From contig NC_056420.1 in assembly GCF_905147365.1 (NCBI RefSeq), positions 2,428,001-2,492,000 on the forward strand: DNA of 64,000 nt. The letters are read 5' to 3'. Source of the stretch: Aricia agestis (lineage: Eukaryota; Arthropoda; Insecta; Lepidoptera; Lycaenidae). The notes beneath the pieces are model-generated. The model did no database searches. It was not told where the DNA came from and saw nothing but the letters and a program-made list of their open reading frames with translations. The position numbers and the translations under genes were made by a program. Shown piece by piece: positions 32,065 through 43,894 of this stretch (positions are counted from its first letter, which is position 1; each line of letters opens with the position of its first letter).

Positions 32065-32172
32065 TCAGACATAGGCCTCTCTCAAAGAACGCCAAGATGA
32101 CCTATGCTACTCGCATCCAACGTGGGCTCGCAACTAAACGGAGATCGTCATCCCACCTAGTTGGAGGTATAC
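32065..32172 (-). repeat. Lepidopteran interspersed repeat (GACATAGGCCTCTCTC)
   Basis: GACATAGGCCTCTCTC followed by ACTCGCATCCAACG and GGAGATCGTCATCCCACCTA, a phrase I recognise from many moth and butterfly genomes. Likely the end of a non-LTR element. Confidence 0.5.
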
Positions 32173-33250
32173 TGAAACAAAATAATTTTTAAACAAAAGA
32201 CACTTAAAACTTATTGAAGGTAAACATAAAACGAAACATTCATATTAAGTAATTAAGAGCACCAAAATCGATATTAGAATCGCAAATCGCAGGCGAACTT
32301 TGTAGATTTGCAGGACTAGCGTTATCATCGGCATACAGATTCAGAATTATTGTACCTGGCATAAGACTCTAATGCCAACGACATAAGGAACATGGAAACT
32401 CTAAACTCAGCGTACAGATTCCTTAACTCGCTTCACACTCCAATAGTGTTGAATTGGCTAATTTCAGCAACTTCTCAGTGTTTATATTGGTTGAAGTTAA
32501 TCACTTGATTACGAGATAGACTCGTCTAGCTTTTACTATTGTAATAATCATTATGATCTAAACTCCTCAATGGTCCTTTTTCATTAAAATCAACTGAAGT
32601 CGTCTATGGGATTTTCGCTCATAATATTATTCTTTGTTTGTCACTTTCTTGTATAATTTGTAAACGTTCCAAGTTTAAGGTTCCTCTAAATCTACTTTAA
32701 GTCCATCACGCCTTAGGCCGAGCTTTGTGCTTTAGGCGAAATACAAAACTCCATATTGTGATGACGTGTCAGTATAAAATTTTGTAACAAGCTTGCCATA
32801 CACAATACTTTTACCAAAGCCCACCAAGCTTAAAAAAACTTGGTTTTGACCAAATCAAAGATCGAATATTATTATAGAGCAACATTTTATAAGCACATGT
32901 ATCGAAAGTCCTACGGTCTAGTATGAGCTAGTTTTCTTTCTCACAGACCTAATAAAACAAAAGACAGTCTTGTGTCACGTTTCATACTTGTTTTACATTA
33001 AGAAATATTATGTTCGACTTCTAAATAAAAGAAGGACAATAAAATTTAATCCAAGTTTAAGTCCGACAAGTCTAGATCGTAGGACGCCAACTTGTAGCGA
33101 ACAGTGAAATCGCTAACTTCGGTCAGGCGGAGATTAGCGTCGAGTAACCCGCAGCGGACAAATTTAATAACACTTGATGAACGACTAGCCGGCTCTCTCC
33201 AATTATATTATAGTCTCCGCAGATTAGATGATACGAAGAGATGTACAATG
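32173..33250. other. Unique sequence, no feature recognised
   Basis: AT-rich, with no exon, repeat or RNA gene that I could support. Confidence 0.5.
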
Positions 33251-33254
33251 AACT

Positions 33255-33431
33255 AAATCTGAATATTGTAAATGCGAAACAGTGTAGAATCTGTTACCTC
33301 GTTACGTACCAAACCCTGAACCGATTTTGCTGGGTAGGGACTAGGGAGATTATTTGAGTCCTGGAAAAAAATAATTCTAGGATACTTTTAATCCCGGAAA
33401 CTTTAGCGCAACAGAGTTGCGGGCGTCAAGT
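33255..33431 (+). mobile_element. Helitron-like/GTCY-type repeat
   Basis: GAATATTGTAAATGCGAAAC to AACCGATTTTGCTGG and ACAGAGTTGCGGGCGTCAAG; old and without the GTCT microsatellite. Confidence 0.5.
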
Positions 33432-33590
33432 AGTCACTTATTTAGTAACAAAACTACGTGATACAACTTTAGGTTGTAAATATGTCATTTTTTTTCTATA
33501 CAAGTTCACTGTTAAAGTGGCTCTTTCATCACTTTTTAACAGGGCACGCGGGTGCAGAAGAATTTAAATGAAGAAACCATTGCCAGCCGT

Positions 33591-33614
33591 CATAGAGAGA
33601 GAGAGAGAGAGAGA
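33591..33614. repeat. (GA)n microsatellite
   Basis: Twelve GA units. Confidence 0.9.
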
Positions 33615-33639
33615 TGTATTTATTTACTTATTTATTTCT

Positions 33640-33983
33640 AATAGGTACTGCTTGTTGTCTGTCAGTCGCTTGACAACTACTCAGGATCCACAGAATACCA
33701 GGGATCACGGTGCAGGACTATAACCTGTACCGTGATCATAGCCTGAGTGGAATCCCTTTCGACGGTATATTCGCATCGCACTGCCTTTCACTACTACGAC
33801 CTAGTGATAGTGTAGCAAGGTAAATTTTAGTTTTTATGTCCTTATTATTATTATTATTATTTTTCTTTTTGTGTTTGTAGTTTACTTTGTTTTTTAATGT
33901 CAAATATATTTTTATGTATTTAAGTTTAGTGTGGTGTGAATGTGTGTTGAATAAATGTTTTATTATTATTATTATTATTAAAA
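33640..33983 (+). mobile_element. LINE 3' end with (ATT)n tail
   Basis: An untranslated-type sequence with a hairpin (GATCACGGTGCAGG/CCTGTACCGTGATC), AATAAATG and a terminal (ATT)n tract. Confidence 0.5.
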
Positions 33984-34400
33984 AGACAGATACAGTAAAT
34001 CGAGGTAACGTAGTCCTCTGATTCGTCCTTCAGAATAGAGCCTAACTAATTATATTTTAAATATCTTTAGGAAGAGTGAGTCTATGCCTTTACGTTTTTA
34101 TTTTATCTTAAAGATCTTTCAAATTTGTTTTATGGTCGGTGGATTGGCGGGGTACGGGGCATTCATTTTTTGCGATTTTTAAAGGGTCATATTTTTTATT
34201 TATTAGTAAATTAAGAAAAATCTAACGTAGAGGCATAGCTTTAACAGATCCCAATATTGTCTAGACGCATTATCCAGGGAGAAAACAGGGGAATACGTTT
34301 GTATGGAAAAACAGTGTTAGCGTATCCTCTTAATGAATGTATGGTCAAATTTAAGGGCTATAATATCGCTTACTTTTGTTACATCCTGTGTAGAAAAATT

Positions 34401-34446
34401 TTCAATTTCACTACTACAAGCGTATGCTTGTAGTAGTGAAATTGAA
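34401..34446. repeat. Perfect hairpin, 21-bp arms, 4-nt loop
   Basis: Arms 34401-34421 and 34426-34446 are exact complements; the loop is GTAT. Confidence 0.95.
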
Positions 34447-34508
34447 TATATGTATGCCCAGCAAATTGCTGTGCAGTGGGCACTTGATGCCTCGCGTTAT
34501 AACTTTTA

Positions 34509-34638
34509 GGGCCTATTTCACCACTTCCTGATAAAGTACCGGATAGGCTATCTACGACTTTTTTGACAGATCCTCCATGCTCTATCAGCTGTCAAGTTGA
34601 GTGGTGGATAGCCTATCAGGAAGTGGTGAAACAGGCCC
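34509..34638. mobile_element. PIF/Harbinger-like MITE GGGCCTATTTCACC
   Basis: Inverted ends GGGCCTATTTCACCACTTCC and, reversed, GGGCCTGTTTCACCACTTCC. Flanked by TTA on both sides (34506-34508, 34639-34641), the usual Harbinger target duplication. Confidence 0.8.
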
Positions 34639-35248
34639 TTAGGTTAATGATCATTATTGTATGCTGGAATTGAATTGGTAACTTGGTATGTACGTTACCT
34701 TCTCTGTACAATTTTGTATATTGTTTGAGTGTATAATTATAATATTATATTAAGTACTAGCTTTTATTATGTGTAATAAACATTTCCGTATTATATGTTT
34801 ACTTAATTTTGAAAACAAGATGAAAAATTCATATTATGGAATTTAAAACCCCAAATAATTTAGAATATTTTTTTCCAATTTACAGTTACAATTTATAAAA
34901 CCTAGTTCTGTTCAGAAGCAACGCGGAATCTCCAAACATTCCAGAACAAATACCGCTCTAAAAATAGTTTTAATATCTGTAATTCTCCCAAACATTTACA
35001 GTCTCAGGCGGTCCGCTACTTAAGTCCTCCATTAAAGATATCTTTGCGCTACGTGGTCTGAATGTAATGTCACAGATCTGACAACTTTTAAACGCGCTTC
35101 TTTATTCTCTTCCATTAACTCAGTTTTTTAGTTCAACTTGTTTGAATTTCCTCCTCCGATAGACATAAATTTCCATTTCAAATTTTTCTGAATAAAACAC
35201 GAGTTTCAAATTAGTTGTAGACAGGGATTTGCTTCATATGACTAGATA

Positions 35249-35588
35249 CGTGGGAGAGCCATGCTTCGGCACAAATGGGCCGGCTCGACCGGAGAAATAC
35301 CACGTTCTCACAGAAAACCAGCGTGAAACAGCGCTTGCGCTGTGTTTCGTCGAGTGAGTGTGTTTACCAGAGGCCCAATCACCTACCCTATTCCCTTCCC
35401 TACCCTCGCCTATTCCCTTCCCTTCCCTTCCCATCCCTACCCTCCACTATTACTCTATTCCCTCTTAAAACGCACCGGCAACGCACCTGCAGCTCTTCTG
35501 ATGCTGCGAGTGTCCATGGGCGACGGAAGTTGCTTTCCATCAGGTGACCCGTTTGATCGTTTGCCCCCTTATTTCATAAAAAAAAAAT
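35249..35588 (+). mobile_element. SINE-like A-tailed element (copy 4)
   Basis: Full-length, from ACGTGGGAGAGCCATGCTTC to TTATTTCAT and an A-run, with the C/T-rich minisatellite in between. Confidence 0.75.
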
Positions 35589-35837
35589 GTTCCTCGTGGC
35601 TTTTGTAAGTAGAACACTTATCGTGGAAACATCCTCTCAGTTCATTCAGACGTAGGGTAGGGGAGGGTAGTGGATAGTAGGTAATGGACCTTAACAAAAT
35701 ATACAAAAGGTATGCCTGGTACCCACGTTAAATTTTGTTGTCTCTAATTTCGTGCATATCATGATGTAAATGTGTCAAATATGTCAAATATCGTAAAGTC
35801 GTTAAAGTGGGTTTTATCTCGTACTATTATAACTAGC

Positions 35838-36330
<493 letters not shown>

Positions 36331-36356
36331 ATATCACACTTCCATCCATACTTCCA

Positions 36357-36556
36357 TACTGATTATAAATGCAAAAGTGTATCTGTCTGTCCGTCTGTCT
36401 GTCTGTTACCTCTTCACGCCCAAACAGCTGAACCGATTTTGTTGGAATTTGCTATGGGGATACTTTGAGTCCCGTGAAAGGACATAGGATCCCGGCAAAG
36501 TGTACAGTTTCTGTGAGATAAATAAATGGCGCAACGGAGTTGCGGGTATCATCTAA
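36357..36556 (+). mobile_element. Helitron-like/GTCY-type repeat
   Basis: ATTATAAATGCAAAAGTGTA, then TCTGTCTGTCCGTCTGTCTG, TTACCTCTTCACGCC and GCGCAACGGAGTTGCGGGTA. Confidence 0.65.
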
Positions 36557-37149
36557 TATGTTACATGTAACATCAGTCCCTTTTTCCCTTCCCTTTTTTA
36601 TTTCGTTAGCAATTTAGATTAATCAATTTCCCTATTTTTACCTGCGCTGCGCTTTATCCAACAATTTCTACCAGCTTCATAAAAGTCAAGGCAGATTTGA
36701 GGTTTAGGGGCACTCAATCATGTGTCGCCACCAGAGCTACTATTAAAAAGTCGTGCCCAGTTTGCCAGTGTACATGCAATTGGCAATATTCCAGATCGTT
36801 TGGACCCGGCGGTTTTTATGTCGTGGCGAGGGCGTTTTTAAATCAAGAGGTTTGGACTCCTTCATGCAAAGTAAATCGAAATTGGCTTTCGTGTTGCCCT
36901 GGTACTTTAGGAAATCGGTAGGGGAGCCCAGAATGCTATATTACTCCTCTTATGCGGGCCTAGCAGAATTTGTGATGGTCATACGGTGCAAAAAATACTG
37001 TCAGCGATTTTTATTTTAGTTAAGATGAAGAGCTATTACAGGTAACCCATAAAACTTAGAGTGGGTTGCACCAACTTATTTTTAACTATAACTTTAACTA
37101 TAGCTACAATGCAAAATGTCAAATCTTTAAGTCAATAATGGACGCCATT

Positions 37150-37195
37150 GTCGAGCTCTATTGGTTATCGTTACACGATAACCATAGAGCTCGAC
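37150..37195. repeat. Near-perfect hairpin, 21-bp arms, 3-nt loop
   Basis: GTCGAGCTCTATTGGTTATC(GT) pairs with the right arm ACGATAACCATAGAGCTCGA(C); one extra T in the left arm is the only defect. Confidence 0.85.
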
Positions 37196-37313
37196 AAGGC
37201 TTTAAATTGAAGTGGCGCAAAAAGGAACTAACGCTGCCATCATACAAAAAAGCAATATTTGACAGTTCTCCTTTACCAGCAGCGCCCCCGCCCATGTTCA
37301 TTTAAAGCCTTGT
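37192..37313 (-). mobile_element. Nested mini-element CAAGGCTTT (copy 1)
   Basis: Ends ACAAGGCTTTAAAT and ATTTAAAGCCTTGT; the inside AAAAAGGAACTAACGCTGCC matches, reversed, the element nested in the MITE at 51.8 kb. Confidence 0.7.
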
Positions 37314-37764
37314 GGGACCAGCAACAGACACCTGTCAAATTCTGTGGTCAAAGTTAAGGTTAAAGTTAAGTTAGCCTTAACTATAACCATAACTTTGACT
37401 ATTACTGTAACTCTAACCACACCTCTGGTGCAACCCACCCTTAAAGAAGATAAAATATAGTTAAAATATGCTCAAGCAGGTAATTTATCACAAGCTTAAA
37501 ACAAGAAGTACTAAACCATTTACTACTCAACTGAATGGTTGAGTCTGACATGAAAAGTCTTAAAAGATGTGGGACATCATGTGGGATGTCTATAATACTG
37601 GCTTAATTTTATACGCTCGAGAATATTGCGAAATCACGTCTTGGGCTCCCTACTATACGGGCTGATAGCAAAATATCTACGCATTTTCATGAATGACCGC
37701 TTTGGATAAAAGGTATAAAGGTAAACTTATATAGTAAACTACAGGCAAGAATATAGGCTACTTT

Positions 37765-38050
37765 AAGTCGTGGAAAAAGGCACGGCTGCCTCGAGATCAA
37801 TTCTATGAGGTCGTGGGAAACATCTTACAACTTGTAAGAAAAATGTTGATTCTAGAATCGAATTTCTCTGCCTACGTACCCACAAAGTGTCAGCAGTATT
37901 TCCGGAACATTTCTTGCAAACCTTCGAGAGAGCGTATTCCCTCTTAAATGGCCGGCAACTCTTCTGATCTTGCGAGTGGCCATGGGTGTCGTATTTGCTT
38001 TCCATCAAGTGAGCCGTTTGCAAGTTTGCTTCCTAATTCTATAAAAAAAA
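37765..38050 (+). mobile_element. A-tailed element, alternative head with shared tail
   Basis: Head GTCGTGGAAAAAGGCACGGC to GAGCGTATTCCC, then the tail shared with the SINE-like family (GTGGCCATGGGTGTCG to CTATAAAAAAAA). Diverged. Confidence 0.6.
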
Positions 38051-39337
38051 CATCTTCGAAGATATGCGTTAAAATAAATAATAACTATATTTTGTCTTCC
38101 GAGATCCATTCAAAATACTTTCCTAAACGAACTTTTGAATTAATCAAAATGGAATTCGATAAAGAAACATTCGCTAAAGCAATTTCCTTGACGTCGTAAC
38201 AGAAACGTTTCTGCATTTGAGGGGAACAATTGAAAATCTGGAAGTTTCCCAACATGAATGGTCCAAGTTTACGGAGTATCTGTAATATTAACAACTTTTC
38301 CCTTGATACGTTCCTCATAATAATTATATACAGGGTACAATTTAACCTACCTGCCAAATTTTTTTTTGGGCTTAGGTATCATTAGGGGAGTCCATTAAAC
38401 AAAAAAAGGGTGTTAATTTTTTTACAATAACATATTTTATCTCAAAAAAATTCGGTGCACAATGGTCACTTCATAAGTTCATAATAATAATTACGATTAC
38501 CGCTAGTCCATCGCGCAGTAGTATAGTGTTATATAGGCAGTATTATAATATAGGCAGATGACGGACATACTAGTTGGTCGGATTATATACCTCCTTGGGT
38601 ACTTGTAAAGGAACTAAAAACTATGTATATCCAAATAGTAAATGTGTTTTTAACCGAATTCAATAAAAAGGAGGTTATCAATTCGATCTGTATGTATGTA
38701 ATATTTCCAGAACTGCTCAGTTTTCGTATAATATGTTAGTCTATATCAGCGCCTTAACAAATGTGCCAAATTTCAAGTGTACGTGTATAATTATATAAAT
38801 CCGATTTACTTTAATTGATTTTGTTGTATTAAGTATTGTTCAACTTAAGGTATACCGTAAACCATCAAAATCGGTTCAGTAGTTTTTCGGATAGGGAATT
38901 TTAATACTCAAATACGTACAATTATTTTGAAGTCATATTTATCTTTTTAAATTACTTTTTTTTTACAGTTGACTTCGCTTGCTTTGTTTATTTTCTTTGT
39001 ATGTAGTTTTTTATATTAAAATGTTTCATATTTCTTTGTCTAAATCAATCTGAATATATATTTGCATCTTTATAGGAACTGCTGTCTCTCCAATATTTTG
39101 AAGGTCCACTTAATCACAAACTATGGGGTCTTAATTAAATTGCTAATCTCCTTATTTTGAAGTCACTACCTTTATTGGGAGTTGGTCACTGCATCATAAA
39201 TTATTCAAAGGTTAAGGCGACTTTACGAGCTTAGTAAGCTCTCTACTTATTTTATAGCCGGATAAAGATGATTGGAGTTGATGTTTTGACAGCACTGTAA
39301 GAGTAACTGCCGTACTCAAAGACGAATATTAATTACA
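38051..39337. other. Intergenic, dispersed fragments only
   Basis: Contains a remnant of the GTACCATCGAGG-family MITE near 38550 and an AACCGAATTC/GGAGGTTATCAA repeat at about 38650-38900. No gene seen. Confidence 0.5.
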
Positions 39338-39833
39338 TAAGGTGATGCCTTGATAATTTGGCTGTAGCGATATCGATTTTTCTCAGCAATGACTAAAGCT
39401 AAGAAATTAAAGTTAACTGTCAGTATTCATTATGTCTTTGTCTTTGAATTACCCATAGCATAACACGATTGGTCAACTTTTATAAAACAGAATAATTATG
39501 CAAAAATACCTTTTTTTTTTAATGAAATAAGGGGGCAAACGAGCAAACGGGTCACCTGATGGTAAGCAAACTTCCGTCGCCCTTGGACACTCGCAGCATC
39601 AGAAGAGCTGCAAGTGCGTTGCCGGCCTTTTAAAAGGGAATAGGGTAATAGGGGAGGGAAGGGAAGGGAATAGGGGAGGGTAGGGAAGGGAATAGGGTAG
39701 GGGATTGGGCCCTTTCCATTTCTTTCTGTTCCATTTCTTGTTTTCTATGAGAGGCCGGGCCGGGCTCTCATAGAAAACAAGCAATCTAAAACATATCCAA
39801 CACGGTTTTTTACTTTAACACGGCGTCACCTTA
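39338..39833 (-). mobile_element. MITE, family TAAGGTGACGCC (copy 3) with nested SINE piece
   Basis: Reversed copy: TAAGGTGATGCCTTG at the left and ACGGCGTCACCTTA at the right. It is interrupted at about 39509-39712 by a tail-plus-minisatellite piece of the SINE-like family. The palindrome at 39733-39786 is conserved. Confidence 0.78.
39509..39712 (-). mobile_element. SINE-like element, head-truncated, nested
   Basis: T-run, the tail (GGGGGCAAACGAGCAAACGG) and GGGAAGGG minisatellite end at GGGATTGGGCCC. The head is missing. Confidence 0.65.
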
Positions 39834-40063
39834 ATGGTAATTTAACGAGGATTTTGATACATGCATTATCTGTCAAATTCTTAATTAAATTAAAGTTAAA
39901 TCATCATTCGTCAAATTCATCCAGCTGGACCGACCGAGTTTAATGAAAGTGCGCTTGTCGCCCGACATGAATCGGCCAATATCTATTTTTATATCCGACA
40001 TACGTATAATATAGCAAAAGAAGGTCTGCCGGGCCCGCCAGTGAACATCTATACAGTATACAT

Positions 40064-40572
40064 AATATTATAAAAACAAAGTCGCTTTTTTTTCCCTCAT
40101 GTCCCTTTGTTCCTTTTAATCTTTAAAACTACGTAACGGATTTTGATGATCTTTCAGTGTTAGATAGCCCATTTATCGAGGACGGCTATTATTAGGCTAT
40201 ATTTTATTTTAGAGCGAATAATTAGAGAAAAATGTGGAAAAAACGGGGAAAATTATTTGAAGGGGCTATCTTGAACGCGCTAATCTCAAGAACCACTGGT
40301 CCGAGTTGAAAAATTATTTCAGTGTTAGATAGCCCATTTATTGAGAAAGGCTATAGGCTCTATTTTATCACAGTAAGACTAATAGGAGAATGTGGAAAAA
40401 ACGGGGGAAATTATTTGAAAGGGCTTATTTCGCGAACTACTGGAACAATTTTTATGTTATTTGGCACAGATAAGAAGTAGACCACGTGAAGGATCATAGG
40501 CTATCGATTTAAAAAAAAAATTCAGTGGCTATATATTTTATACCCGTGCGACGCCGGGGCGGGTCGCTAGTA
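40064..40572 (+). mobile_element. Helitron-like repeat, partly duplicated
   Basis: Begins ATAATATTATAAAAACAAAG and ends GACGCCGGGGCGGGTCGCTA. The GTGTTAGATAGCCCATTTAT block occurs twice. Confidence 0.6.
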
Positions 40573-40967
40573 ATATTTAAAAGAACTCTGTGATCTGTCA
40601 CGGACACAATTTATTAGACGTAATTAATTGGTATTTAGGCTAGATTTTGGGCACAGATTAATGATTGATGTTTTTTGATTGGATTGGTTAAAAATAAATA
40701 ATAAGCACTCAATTATAATTTTTAATTTTATTCAATTATACATTACAAGAGAAAATTTTGACACTCATTGTATATTTGACACAATAGTTTGAAATGCACA
40801 TTAAAAATTACTTAATATAAGAACAACAATTACACAGCCATATCTTACATATTAATTCTAATTAGTGTCCAACATAACAGGTTAGCTCACATCCAAGCAA
40901 AATAATAATACAAACAGACGATCGGACTTGGTTTCGGACTTGGCCACATATTATTAAATGGACCACG

Positions 40968-41130
40968 AACGTGGTTCGCATTTCACTTCGAACCAAGTTC
41001 GATCGTGTATTACATAGTCAGTCGGACTTAATTATTATTATTACCGTAATTAATAATAATAACGTACGGGGGGACCATGCAACACACGATCGAGTTTGAT
41101 TCGAAGCGCACCACGTTCGTGGTTCAGAAA
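40968..41130. repeat. Imperfect inverted repeat with ~55-bp arms
   Basis: The arm with ACCACGAACGTGGTTCGC and GTTCGATCGTGT is matched inverted by ACACGATCGAGTTTGATTCG and CACCACGTTCGTGGTTC. The centre is ATT-rich. Confidence 0.7.
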
Positions 41131-41245
41131 AGTTAAGTTAGTCAAGCGGCATCTCGCTATTTGTAATGCCAATATTGTTTTCATCTTCATCTCGTCTCGA
41201 TCGAAACACGACAATCAACCAATAGCAAATTGTCATAGCAAATCA

Positions 41246-41394
41246 GGGCCCGTACCACCAAACCGTTTTGAGACTCAAACAATCGAACGAGAATGCCGCG
41301 TCCTGCTCTAAAAAACGCGAATCGACGTTGTTAGAACAGGACGCGGCATTCTCGTTCGATTGTTTGAGTCTCAAAACGGTTTCGTGGTAGGCCT
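41246..41394. mobile_element. Hairpin MITE with ~65-bp arms
   Basis: The left arm runs from GGGCCCGTACCACCAAACCG to GCCGCGTCCTG and the right arm from CAGGACGCGGC to CGGTTTCGTGGTAGGCC, almost identical over 60 bp, with an ~18-nt loop. Confidence 0.8.
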
Positions 41395-41767
41395 CCTTGC
41401 CATTTTTCTTATAATAGGGAAAAACTTTGTTCCATAGAAGTAAATCATAGTCAAGCGATCGGCACCTAATAACTAAACATTATAAATACTACATAATACC
41501 TATATAGTCTTATCATTATGTTCACAGCCTCTGTTGGCTATTTGAAATTACGTGGAAGATTTTGTATTTTCATTTAAAAATTACATGCTACATTTATTGT
41601 GACTTACTGAATGATAATTACCTATTACCTACTAGTGTCTGAAAGTTCTAAGACATATATTTTACTTTGAGCTGCAGTTTACAATATTCTCACAATTTTC
41701 ATTCCTCATTAGACAATTACAAGTGAAATCAAATGAGTAAAAAGAACGCAGGCATTTTCGTCTTTAG

Positions 41768-41977
41768 TTATTGCCCAATGTCCATTGATCTGTGATCACT
41801 CATAGTGGCACTTAATGGTCTTCCATCACAGGCCAACGCGAACAGGCGTTTTAAATTAAGCAGTATAAGAACTATTTGAAACGCATTTAATTTAAAAGAG
41901 AATATAACGAAAGGGTCGGAGCAGAGGGTGCCAGTAGCACATACAGTAAATAATCCGACCAAAATCCAATACTTCAT
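41768..41977 (-). CDS. Candidate small secreted protein (69 residues), unproven
   Basis: A - strand open frame starts with a good signal-peptide-like segment (MKYWILVGLFTVCATGTLCS) and continues for 69 residues with a second hydrophobic stretch (AFQIVLILLNL) to a stop. I do not recognise it. It may be a first exon whose partners are missing, an orphan gene, or chance. It lies just outside the MITE at 41995. Confidence 0.25.
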   Translation of the reverse strand: MKYWILVGLFTVCATGTLCSDPFVIFSFKLNAFQIVLILLNLKRLFALACDGRPLSATMSDHRSMDIGQ

Positions 41978-41994
41978 ATCAGAATATTGATTTG

Positions 41995-42370
41995 CTAATT
42001 ACTCACATATGGTTTTGCCATAGTAAAAGGAGGGGAAGTAAGTTATCAACAAAACAAAATCTTGGCGAGATTTAGAGGCTGGTACCGCCGAGATTTTGTT
42101 GTGCCGTACGTGGCGACGCATTGATACTATAGCGCACACATACAAGCCGCGCGCGGTGCCTTTGTGTGAAGATAACTTACTTCCCCTCCTTTTACTACGG
42201 TTTTGCTCGATAGTTTTACTCCGAATCGAAGGAAATAATATATTTGACATATTTAATTCCATCGAGCCGGCTCGAAGCGAGCCTTCGAGCTGTCAGTTTT
42301 GCGGTCCACACGGTGGTTATTGCTCGATTTGGAGTAAAACTATCGAGCAAAACCGTATGTGAGTACCTAG
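41995..42370. mobile_element. MITE, family CTAAGTACTCAC (copy 2), interrupted
   Basis: After removal of the nested element at 42019-42198, the left arm (ACTCACATATGGTTTTGC then TCGATAGTTTTACTCC) matches the right arm inverted over 34 bp with one mismatch. It shares GAGCTGTCAGTTTTGCGGTC with 5650-5867. Confidence 0.85.
42019..42198. mobile_element. Nested hAT-like MITE TAGTAAAAGGAGGGG
   Basis: Ends TAGTAAAAGGAGGGGAAGTA and its complement, about 28 bp each. A perfect 8-bp duplication GGTTTTGC (42011-42018, 42199-42206) lies inside the outer MITE's arm. Confidence 0.9.
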
Positions 42371-43894
42371 CTATAGAAACGATTTGAAATATCGGACAAA
42401 ACTTTTTGTTTACTGGTTTGCTGGTGATATCTTTAGCGTGAAAACATTGCTGTATTATTAGGTATAGTGGTATTAATTACCTACAGTAAAGCAAGCCTAG
42501 ACTTAGAAAATCATTAATTAAAAGATAAGCTTGATTCTTGAGAATACACATTGAACATATTTGATCGTTAGTTGGGAGTTCGCTTGCATCTGTGTGCCCC
42601 ATCGCGTGAAATTTCAACGGAGTTTCGGGTTGAGATAATAAGGTTAATGAAAACCTTCGTCTTACCCTCGCGATAACGTATTGTGCGCGCAAATAAAGAG
42701 ATAAAAATTGTGGGTGTTGAAAATGGTTACGCCAAATTATTTGTATTTTGTCAAAGGTCTGTGTAGAGACGGAGATAATTATGGAAAAGACTTATGCTTA
42801 GCCGGCCCCTAGACGATCAATTGTATTGTGCAATATCACGCTTCAATTTTATTGAACAATTTATTTGACAGTTAGATTGAAGGCGCGTGATGTTCATTAT
42901 CGGTCAATATCATAACGCAATACGTGATATTGTGCAATAAATTTGCTCGTCTAGGGGCCCGCTTACCAACTATTCAAAATTGTGATTTTTTAACCGAGCA
43001 ACATAAAAATACTACTTATTACATTTAAACTATAATAAGAAGATACCTACATGAAAATAATTATAAAAATCGGTTTACTCTGTAACAGATACTATGCACG
43101 ACAGCGCAGGCTTGAATATCTTTAAGTTTTTTCATCTTTGTAACGATAGTGTCATTCAAATTGAAGCTTTCGTAAAAACTGCATAGACAGTGGACTGTTA
43201 GAAATGGTTATTGCTCCATGTTTCGTACAAAACGTTAAATTATATACCACAGATGCAGATAATACGGATAAGAACAAAGACAATGAATCACTTCTTCTTG
43301 GACACGATAAATCATGCGATGCAACGCTCAACTCCAGCTCAGCAATTTATTCTGGATTATGTCCCGAATATTCCAGAAAATGCAAAGAACAACGGGGATG
43401 AATTCAATTTCATGTGCGGTCTGTTTTAATATTAACTACACGTACATCCACAGTACCATTTTGTACGTTCAAACTACTAAACAAGTTACTTTTATATTAT
43501 ATTTTGATATCATGTTCTGTCATTTATCTTGCGTTTTGTATTAAAGTAGAAATAGACAAAATTCGCGCCTTTGTTAAATGGTATCGAATTCACACGTCGT
43601 CGTTGTAGCTTGTCAACGATAATACCTACATAATTCTGTTTTAAGATCGTTGGATAGAGCGCGATTTGTATCATCACATAGTGTACGTGTGCCATCGTTA
43701 AGTTATAACTCTTTTTACCGTTCAGAATCGGTTATCAAAGTGAGATAAGCGTCTAAACTCCACATAAGATTCATCAGACGCAATCTAATATAAAATGGAT
43801 TTGTAGAACTCCTTTTATATTATTAAACCTTTTATTATAGGGTATGGAGATGCTTATCGCGATGCATGTTTCAATTCTGCACTCCCAATCAGTC
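42371..43894. other. Intergenic region downstream of the receptor gene
   Basis: Apart from the short MITE at 42801-42962 I see only AT-rich unique sequence. Several overlapping open frames at 43200-43700 on both strands look like chance. Confidence 0.5.
42801..42962. mobile_element. PIF/Harbinger-like MITE GCCGGCCCCTAGACGA
   Basis: Inverted ends GCCGGCCCCTAGACGA and GCGGGCCCCTAGACGA, with TTA duplicated on both sides (42798-42800, 42963-42965). Confidence 0.8.

Larger units (their letters stand above)
37059..37440. mobile_element. PIF/Harbinger-like MITE GGGTTGCACCA with nested element
   Basis: Inverted ends GAGTGGGTTGCACCA and GGGTGGGTTGCACCA, flanked by TTA (37056-37058, 37441-37443). The inside carries a CAAGGCTTT element (37192-37313) and a hairpin at 37150-37195. 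Confidence 0.82.

Noticed and set aside
43204..43695. Cluster of overlapping frames on both strands
   Set aside because: Several mutually exclusive short frames of similar length; none shows family features.
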